Source: a virus. From it: a stretch of DNA of 43,402 bases. Under the pieces are notes generated by a model. The model did not search any database, had not been told where the DNA came from, and saw only the letters and a program-made list of their open reading frames with translations. How positions within the stretch are numbered: position 1 is the first letter of the stretch; each line of letters begins with the position of its first letter. The stretch is from IMG/VR virus record IMGVR_UViG_3300022200_000101, positions 1 to 43,402 of that record. One strand, written 5' to 3'. Below, piece by piece: positions 38,334 to 43,402 of the stretch. The position numbers were made by a program, and so were the translations under genes.

Positions 38334-38705
38334 ATGGCTGATTTAAATTTTGCTATTGAAGCATGTACGCTAATTGAAAGCTTTGCACCAAATAGAGGTT
38401 GCCACGTTGCATTAACTGGTGGCTGCCTATATAAAGGCGGCAATCGTAAAGATATTGATATTCTTTTTTATAGAGTAAGGCAGGTTCCAGAGATTGACTT
38501 AACTGGGTTGTTTCATGATTTAGAGTCAGCAGGATTTAGTAAGCTAGTTGGTTTTGGCTGGCTATATAAATCAGAATATAAAGGCGTTAACTTTGATATG
38601 TTCTTTCCTGAATCGGTTGGTGATGAAGAATATGATCCAACTGTTGATTATAAAGCTGCTGTAAATGCAATTACTATGGCGCACAATGCAAGGATGTCAA
38701 CCTAA
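38334..38705 (+). CDS. Minimal nucleotidyltransferase-like protein
   Basis: A 123-residue protein with a Gly-Gly (29-30) block followed by Lys-Asp-Ile-Asp (39-42) and a third Asp at about 88 (VNFDMFF): the Gly-Gly then Asp-x-Asp then Asp pattern of nucleotidyltransferase-fold proteins. The first Asp is 10 residues after the Gly pair. Substrates of phage members are unknown. Toxin-antitoxin antitoxins (MNT) and nucleotide adders share the pattern. It overlaps the helicase start by one base (TAATG). Confidence 0.65.
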   Translation: MADLNFAIEACTLIESFAPNRGCHVALTGGCLYKGGNRKDIDILFYRVRQVPEIDLTGLFHDLESAGFSKLVGFGWLYKSEYKGVNFDMFFPESVGDEEYDPTVDYKAAVNAITMAHNARMST

Positions 38706-40588
38706 TGGAAATACCAACATACGGGAAAATAACGCCCCACCCATTCCAGTGGGAAATAATACAAAACAAGTTTGCTCACATAAGAAAGCAATTAAATGGT
38801 GAGGTTGAAATTGCTCCAAGTTTTATTCATGCTTACGTATCGGCAGGTAAAACAATTATAGCTGGTGCGCTTGCTCATCACTGCCACAAAACAAAGCATA
38901 AGTTGTTAATACTTGCTAGAACTGGTGAGTTAGTTGATCAAGATGCTGAGGAGGTTTTAAATATGGGATCTCCTTGCTCAATATACTCAGCAAGCTTGGG
39001 TCAAAAGTCCACTTACTACAGCACTGTAGTTGGCTCTGAGGGTACTGTTGCTAATGCGCTAAATAAGGAATTTTCTTCCGATATAGACCCAAAAACAGGA
39101 AAGCCGTTCGGATTTATACCAAGCATTATATTAATTGATGAGTGTCACGAAGTTAGCTGGCAGTCTGTACTTGATGAAACCGAAAACCAATACGCAAAGA
39201 TAATAAACCATTTTAAAGCAGCTAATCAAAAGTTAATAATTATTGGTATGACCGGGTCTCCATATCGTGGCCTAGAATCAATAAAAGGGCCATTCTGGAA
39301 GGAAGAAATTCAGCCAGTTATTGATCGACGCTTTTTAGTTGATAATGAGTATATTGTGCCAACAATATTTGGCTATGGTCATGATAATGTTGGATATGAC
39401 TTATCAGAATTTAATAATATAAACGAAGTAGGCACAAATGACTTTGGCAATGCAGATATGGAAAAAATGCATTCCAAAATGAAGCGTGAAACAACCAAAT
39501 TAATTATGGATGAAGTTCAGGATGTCATGCAGTCTAGGCTATGCGCACTAGTTACGTGTGCAGGATTAAAGCATTGCGAAGAAGCTGCTGCATGTGTTCC
39601 TGATGATGAATGCGCAATCATCACTGAGGCAACAAAAAAAGCTGACCGCCAGCAAATACTAAAAGATGCTAAAAAAGGTTTGCTTAATGACCGTGGAACA
39701 TTTCGTTATAAATATGTGTTTCAAGTTGGATGCCTTACAACTGGAGTAAACGTCCCGTTATGGTGCACTAGTGTGTTGTTGCGTAGAATTGGCAGCCTAA
39801 CACTATTAACTCAATTGCTTGGTCGTGGCATGCGATTATTGAAGGATGAGCATATAGCAGCAGGCTACATGAAAGAGGATCATCTTTGCTTAGACTATTC
39901 TGGAACTATGGACGCGATGCATGAGCTATTTAATGATCCGTTACTTGAGGATGCAACACTAAGCCATTCAAAGCAAGATGGTAGCTTTATAACATGCCCG
40001 ATATGCGATACTCAGAACGGTGTTTATTCGCGCAGATGCATTGGCACTGATATTATAGGAGATCAACCAGATCACCGTTGTGGCCATTGGTGGAAGTTTA
40101 GGCAATGCGAAGATCTACGCCTAAACAATATCTTGATTGAGAAAGGTTGCGGCCATAAAAATGATATTGCAGCTAAAACATGCAGTAATTGTAACAAGTA
40201 TTTGATTGATCCAAATGCAAATTTATCACACAAAGCCTATACAGATGCAGATTGGAAGCCAGTTTTAAAAATGGAGTTGATCATAACTGGTCATGGTAAT
40301 AGTGGGATAAATGTTAAATACTGGTTTGATTCATTTGGATTAGATGGAAAGCAAGAAATAGCCAGCGTTAATTACTGGAATATTAATTCTGGAGGTCGTA
40401 GGATATGGGAGGCTAAATTCATCAACACGCATATTAAGCCAGCATTACGAAAGGAATTTATCAAGCGAACACCACTATCAATAATGGAAATAAAAGAATC
40501 AATACCAACACCAAAAATGGCGACTCACCGCATTAATGCTAAAGGTGAATCGATTGTTAATGTTAGTAATAAGAAGGTAGCCGAATAA
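38705..40588 (+). CDS. Superfamily 2 helicase with C-terminal zinc ribbons
   Basis: A 627-residue protein with motif I (VSAGKT, about 45-50), the Asp-Glu-Cys-His box (145-148), a MTGSP-type motif III block (Met-Thr-Gly-Ser-Pro), and motif VI QLLGRGMR. C-terminal Cys pairs (CPIC...RRC, and CGHKND...CSNC) suggest two zinc-binding knuckles. It resembles UvrB/RecG/RapA-like DEAD/DEAH box helicases used in phage replication or recombination. It directly precedes two nucleases. Confidence 0.85.
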   Translation: MEIPTYGKITPHPFQWEIIQNKFAHIRKQLNGEVEIAPSFIHAYVSAGKTIIAGALAHHCHKTKHKLLILARTGELVDQDAEEVLNMGSPCSIYSASLGQKSTYYSTVVGSEGTVANALNKEFSSDIDPKTGKPFGFIPSIILIDECHEVSWQSVLDETENQYAKIINHFKAANQKLIIIGMTGSPYRGLESIKGPFWKEEIQPVIDRRFLVDNEYIVPTIFGYGHDNVGYDLSEFNNINEVGTNDFGNADMEKMHSKMKRETTKLIMDEVQDVMQSRLCALVTCAGLKHCEEAAACVPDDECAIITEATKKADRQQILKDAKKGLLNDRGTFRYKYVFQVGCLTTGVNVPLWCTSVLLRRIGSLTLLTQLLGRGMRLLKDEHIAAGYMKEDHLCLDYSGTMDAMHELFNDPLLEDATLSHSKQDGSFITCPICDTQNGVYSRRCIGTDIIGDQPDHRCGHWWKFRQCEDLRLNNILIEKGCGHKNDIAAKTCSNCNKYLIDPNANLSHKAYTDADWKPVLKMELIITGHGNSGINVKYWFDSFGLDGKQEIASVNYWNINSGGRRIWEAKFINTHIKPALRKEFIKRTPLSIMEIKESIPTPKMATHRINAKGESIVNVSNKKVAE

Positions 40589-41121
40589 TGAACAGTACAG
40601 AAAAAGAATTAATAACGGCAGTGTTTAAGTTTAAAAAATATCTATGTACTAGCTATGATATTGGCGTGCCAAATTGCTACACAAGTCACGACAATGAAGC
40701 TGACATATTCTTCATAAGAAAAAGCGGCCTATGCGATGAAATTGAAATAAAAGTAAGTCGATCTGACTTGCTTGCTGATAAAAATAAAAGAGTTCATTTT
40801 CGAGAAAGCGAGCCTAGCGAATGGTACTGGAAGAAGGAAGGGTTAAAGTTCGCCCCTTACACAAAGCCAAAGCATGAAGCATTATGCGATGGAGATATGA
40901 TGGCAAATTACTTTTGGTATGCAATAAAAGAAGGTATAGGAGATATTAGTGACATACCAAAATTTGCAGGTTTGATATCTGTTTGTGATAAAGGGTTTAT
41001 AACAATATTAAAAACCCCAGATAAGCTCCACAGAAATAAGCTATCTGATGCCGAAAAATACCAAATAGCTAGAAAGTGTAGTTATAGATTTTGGCGCGCT
41101 GAATATGGAGTGTCGTTTTAA
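40588..41121 (+). CDS. Putative PD-(D/E)XK nuclease
   Basis: A 177-residue protein. Near residues 39-55 Glu-Ala-Asp-Ile then CDEIEIKVS gives an Asp ... Glu-x-Lys active site (Asp 39, Glu 53, Lys 55). Tail of the family resembles MmcB-type DNA repair nucleases. It starts at the base of the helicase stop (TAATG). A joint role in recombination or branch processing is likely from the neighbours. Confidence 0.65.
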   Translation: MNSTEKELITAVFKFKKYLCTSYDIGVPNCYTSHDNEADIFFIRKSGLCDEIEIKVSRSDLLADKNKRVHFRESEPSEWYWKKEGLKFAPYTKPKHEALCDGDMMANYFWYAIKEGIGDISDIPKFAGLISVCDKGFITILKTPDKLHRNKLSDAEKYQIARKCSYRFWRAEYGVSF

Positions 41122-41540
41122 TGAAAGTAATCATCGCAAAAAACCGCGCTGGCATTACTATATATAAGCCAGCGGACAAGCAGGTTAACCGCTTAGAAAA
41201 GTATGAGCAGCAAGATTTAAACTCGCATTGTGCATTACTTTGGCCTGCTGAATATGAGTCGATGTTTCATGTTGTTAACGAAGGTAAAGCAAGCGGAAAT
41301 TATAACTCGATACTAAACCGCCAAGGGCGTAAAAAGGGAGTTTCGGATTGGCATGTTATGATCCCAACAAATGATTATCCTGGCTTATACATCGAGCTTA
41401 AGCGGTGTCATTATGGCTCATTATTAAAGGAGCAAAAAGCTTTCCTACTCCGACAGCAATCACTAGGATATAAATGCGTTGTTGCTCATGGATTTCGTGC
41501 AGCACTTGAAGCGATAAAAGATTACCTTGATAATGCTTGA
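41121..41540 (+). CDS. VRR-NUC domain nuclease
   Basis: A 139-residue protein with the VRR-NUC order: Gly-Val-Ser-Asp (73-76), Tyr-Ile-Glu-Leu-Lys (90-94; Glu 92, Lys 94) and a downstream Gln-x-x-Phe-Leu block. Stand-alone VRR-NUC proteins of phages are taken to resolve branched DNA, as the FAN1 domain does. One base overlap with the upstream nuclease gene. Confidence 0.82.
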   Translation: MKVIIAKNRAGITIYKPADKQVNRLEKYEQQDLNSHCALLWPAEYESMFHVVNEGKASGNYNSILNRQGRKKGVSDWHVMIPTNDYPGLYIELKRCHYGSLLKEQKAFLLRQQSLGYKCVVAHGFRAALEAIKDYLDNA

Positions 41541-41577
41541 CAATCATATCAATATTAATCAATAATACATATGTCAA
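41537..41577. promoter_or_regulatory. Recurring TTGAC-N31-GTCAA element (copy 6)
   Basis: TTGACA at 41537-41542 overlaps the VRR-NUC stop. AATAAT after 18 bases is the -10 candidate. GTCAA ends at 41577: 41 bases. It drives the small gene at 41599 and the RecE-like unit. Confidence 0.7.
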
Positions 41578-41598
41578 CTAAACAGAGGTATTTTTGTT

Positions 41599-41700
41599 AT
41601 GAACACCAATCAATCTAAGCGTAAAGCAGCATTTAAAAAAGCTAAAGTTAATCAGCCAAATTACACCGACAACACTCATTATTTTGGTGAGAATTACTAA
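41599..41700 (+). CDS. 33-residue basic protein
   Basis: MNTNQSKRKAAFKKAKVNQP onwards, ending HYFGENY. First gene after element copy 6, with a GAGG site nine bases before the ATG. Strongly basic N-terminal half and a Tyr-rich end. Function unknown; leader or nucleic-acid-binding peptide are options. Confidence 0.55.
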   Translation: MNTNQSKRKAAFKKAKVNQPNYTDNTHYFGENY

Positions 41701-41710
41701 GGAAACAATC

Positions 41711-42697
41711 ATGATCCAACAAATCAGAAACATTAAAAAATACAATGCCGACGAGCTATCAAACGAGGCTTACCATAGCCACGAATACATTAGCGGTTCA
41801 TCACTAGTCACTATATTTTTCGACTGCTTAGCGGCTTGGAAGTTTGGCGACAAGTCAGAATCTGCAGCGTTACATTTCGGCATTGCGTCACATGCTGCAC
41901 TATTAGAGCCTGAAAAATTCGAGCGTGAATTTCAGTGCGGTATAAATCAGAATGATGTTGAAATAATTACTAGCGATGCCGCGCTAAAGTTTTGGTTTAA
42001 AGTTCGCGGCGTGCCAATTAAATCAACCGCATCATTTTCGGATATGATTTATCAAATGCTGCAAACTGGTGAATATCCAACAGTGTTAAAGCTTGAGTCG
42101 ATGATCCTTGAGTCAGAGTGTAAGTTTGCTGGCAAGACTATTGTTAAATACGATGACTATCAAACAATCATGCAAATGCGTGAAGTGATATTCAATGACC
42201 GCGACTTGCAAGCTGCATTAAAAGATTGTCGCGTTGAAATGTCGATTATCTGTGAAGTGATGATTGATGATATTTGGTATGGCATTAAAATCCGCCCTGA
42301 TATTGTTACTGGTGATCGCGCTGTACCTGATTATAAAACAACGGCAGATATGAACCCTGAAAAGTTCGGCAACACAGCACACCAGAATGGGTATTGGCTT
42401 AAAATGGCATTACAGAAAGACGTGCTAGAAGCCGTATACAAAAAAGAGTTTCGACCAGCTTTGTTAGCGCAAGGTAAATCAAAGCCGTACATTCCGCAGT
42501 GGTATTGGCTTACCAATGAGCAATTAGAAGTTGGCCGCGATCAATATCAATATGCGCTTAGTCAGTATAAAAAAAGCAGTGATGCAAATGTATGGCCTGC
42601 ATATTTCAATGGCTTTGCTGACTTACCAACGCCAGCATATTTAGCAAACCGATATGAGTTCGAAGATAATTCTATGACAATTGTTGAGGAAGAATAA
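41711..42697 (+). CDS. RecE-like exonuclease (PD-(D/E)XK)
   Basis: A 328-residue protein with the N-terminal SNEAYHSHEYISGSSL block of the exodeoxyribonuclease VIII/DUF3799 family and catalytic set Glu 176, Glu 182, Asp 197, Asp 207 and Lys 209 (RPDIVTGDRAVPDYKT). It degrades one strand from double-strand ends for annealing. Start at 41711 has AAGGA seven bases upstream; a GTG at 41684 within the previous gene is rejected. The next gene may be its annealing or binding partner. Confidence 0.83.
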   Translation: MIQQIRNIKKYNADELSNEAYHSHEYISGSSLVTIFFDCLAAWKFGDKSESAALHFGIASHAALLEPEKFEREFQCGINQNDVEIITSDAALKFWFKVRGVPIKSTASFSDMIYQMLQTGEYPTVLKLESMILESECKFAGKTIVKYDDYQTIMQMREVIFNDRDLQAALKDCRVEMSIICEVMIDDIWYGIKIRPDIVTGDRAVPDYKTTADMNPEKFGNTAHQNGYWLKMALQKDVLEAVYKKEFRPALLAQGKSKPYIPQWYWLTNEQLEVGRDQYQYALSQYKKSSDANVWPAYFNGFADLPTPAYLANRYEFEDNSMTIVEEE

Positions 42698-42699
42698 CC

Positions 42700-43359
42700 A
42701 TGAATGACATTACAAACCTAAGCGACACTATTCTAGCCAAATCAGATCGCTTGAATGCAGAAGATTTACTTGGTGGGCCATTAACGATCACCGTGACAAA
42801 CGTCTACCGTAAAAGTGCAGACTCACCAATTGCAATCAATTATAGCGGCGACAATGGACGTCCATTTGAACCATGTAAAACAATGCGTAAATTATTGGTT
42901 GCAATATGGGGTGAAGATGGTAATCAGTGGATTGGCCGCTCAATGACTGTTTACAATGACCCATCGGTAAAGTGGGCTGGTAAGGAGTCTGGCGGCGTTC
43001 GTATTAGCCATTTGTCACACATTCAAAAACGCTGGATTTTATCACTATCAGAAACGCGCGGCAAAAAGAAGCAGCACACGATCAACATTTTGCAGGAAAA
43101 TTATTATCCTGATGAAGTGTTTAATAATAATTTTGAAGCGATGGCGGCTAGTATTGCATCTGGTAAATATACCGTTGCGCAAATTATTACTAAATGCAGT
43201 GCCAAGGGTACGTTAACCGACGGTCAGTTGAATGCGCTTAATTCGTTAGGCGTTAGCAATGAGCAGGTTAAGGGATTTACTCCTGCGGCTGATGTTGCGC
43301 CAATCGAGCAAGCGGCATATCAACCAGTTGACGAGCAATTTGTTGAAGGTAAGTTTTAG
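42700..43359 (+). CDS. Unknown protein paired with RecE-like exonuclease
   Basis: A 219-residue protein with a beta-rich N-terminal domain (about 25-135), a helical linker and a Pro/Ala/Gln C-terminal tail. It follows the exonuclease by two bases. Recombination partners of RecE-type enzymes (RecT/Erf/Redbeta, or ssDNA binding proteins) sit here, but I see none of their motifs. A role in ssDNA binding is possible. Terminator follows directly. Confidence 0.6.
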   Translation: MNDITNLSDTILAKSDRLNAEDLLGGPLTITVTNVYRKSADSPIAINYSGDNGRPFEPCKTMRKLLVAIWGEDGNQWIGRSMTVYNDPSVKWAGKESGGVRISHLSHIQKRWILSLSETRGKKKQHTINILQENYYPDEVFNNNFEAMAASIASGKYTVAQIITKCSAKGTLTDGQLNALNSLGVSNEQVKGFTPAADVAPIEQAAYQPVDEQFVEGKF

Positions 43360-43361
43360 GT

Positions 43362-43392
43362 AAGAAAGCCCTCGAAAGAGGGCTTTCTTTTT
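43362..43392 (+). terminator. Terminator of recombination unit
   Basis: A perfect 12-bp stem (AAGAAAGCCCTC / GAGGGCTTTCTT) with a GAAA tetraloop and TTTA following. Very strong. Confidence 0.92.
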
Positions 43393-43402
43393 AGTTAATA
43401 GG

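Noticed and set aside
1-43402. CRISPR arrays, transposons, integrase or attachment site
   Set aside because: No spaced direct repeats of CRISPR type, no transposase or integrase motifs, and no tRNA fragment repeat was seen.

Overview
This window is part of the genome of a tailed double-stranded DNA phage with a long non-contractile tail (siphovirus type). It carries a tape-measure gene, a tail tube, a tail terminator, an NlpC/P60 tail protein, a DUF1073-type portal and a two-subunit terminase. The host is inferred to be a Gram-negative gammaproteobacterium: there is an Rz/Rz1 spanin pair, NinX- and NinH-like proteins, an SSB with the classic acidic tip, and Shine-Dalgarno (SD) sites matching the usual 16S rRNA tail. 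Base composition is AT-rich. No integrase, excisionase or CI-type repressor is visible, so a virulent lifestyle is likely but not proven, because the window may not be the whole genome.

Layout. 1-7.4 kb (minus): tail tip, NlpC/P60, DUF1833, a duplicated-domain tail protein, tape measure, tail chaperone, tail tube, tail terminator, head-tail joining proteins. 7.0-8.3 kb (minus): membrane and small proteins. 8.3-11.0 kb (plus): an accessory unit with a secreted protein, an unknown protein and a phage T5 A1-like metallophosphoesterase with an N-terminal HTH. 11.0-14.2 kb (minus): accessory virion proteins, including an SGNH hydrolase. 14.3-17.1 kb (minus): major capsid protein, decoration protein, protease with a nested scaffold start. 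17.1-19.5 kb: a non-coding gap, a folded leader RNA and three plus-strand genes. 19.5-20.2 kb (minus): two tRNAs between two structured RNA segments. 20.2-21.5 kb (minus): lysis cassette (endolysin, holin-like, Rz, Rz1). 21.5-22.1 kb (minus): MT-A70 methyltransferase. 22.2-24.4 kb (plus): small early genes with SSB. 24.4-31.4 kb (minus): head morphogenesis protein, DNA methyltransferase, portal, small genes, terminase subunits. 31.5-33.5 kb (minus): very small genes, several joined by 4-8 base overlaps. 33.5-34.3 kb: non-coding candidate origin. 34.3-36.8 kb (minus): DUF3987 ATPase and NinX-like protein. 36.9-43.4 kb (plus): primase, nucleotidyltransferase-like protein, helicase, two small nucleases, RecE-like exonuclease.

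How it works together. Structural genes are packed with TAATG or ATGA overlaps and are split into units by hairpin terminators. Accessory, replication and recombination units instead begin at a recurring 40-41 bp element, TTGAC-N30/31-GTCAA, found six times. It holds a -35 box and a mirror-image box near the expected transcription start, and looks like a shared, possibly bidirectional, early promoter/operator.

The strongest candidate for an undescribed system is the 19.49-20.21 kb transcription unit. It has its own promoter and terminator and no credible protein gene. It holds tRNA-Arg(UCU) and tRNA-Ser(GCU) embedded in extensive inverted-repeat structure, plus a perfect 12-base complement of the 16S rRNA 3' tail with no start codon at working distance. 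Architecturally it recalls the large GOLLD/ROOL-type phage RNAs. A second folded leader RNA lies at 17.75-17.85 kb.
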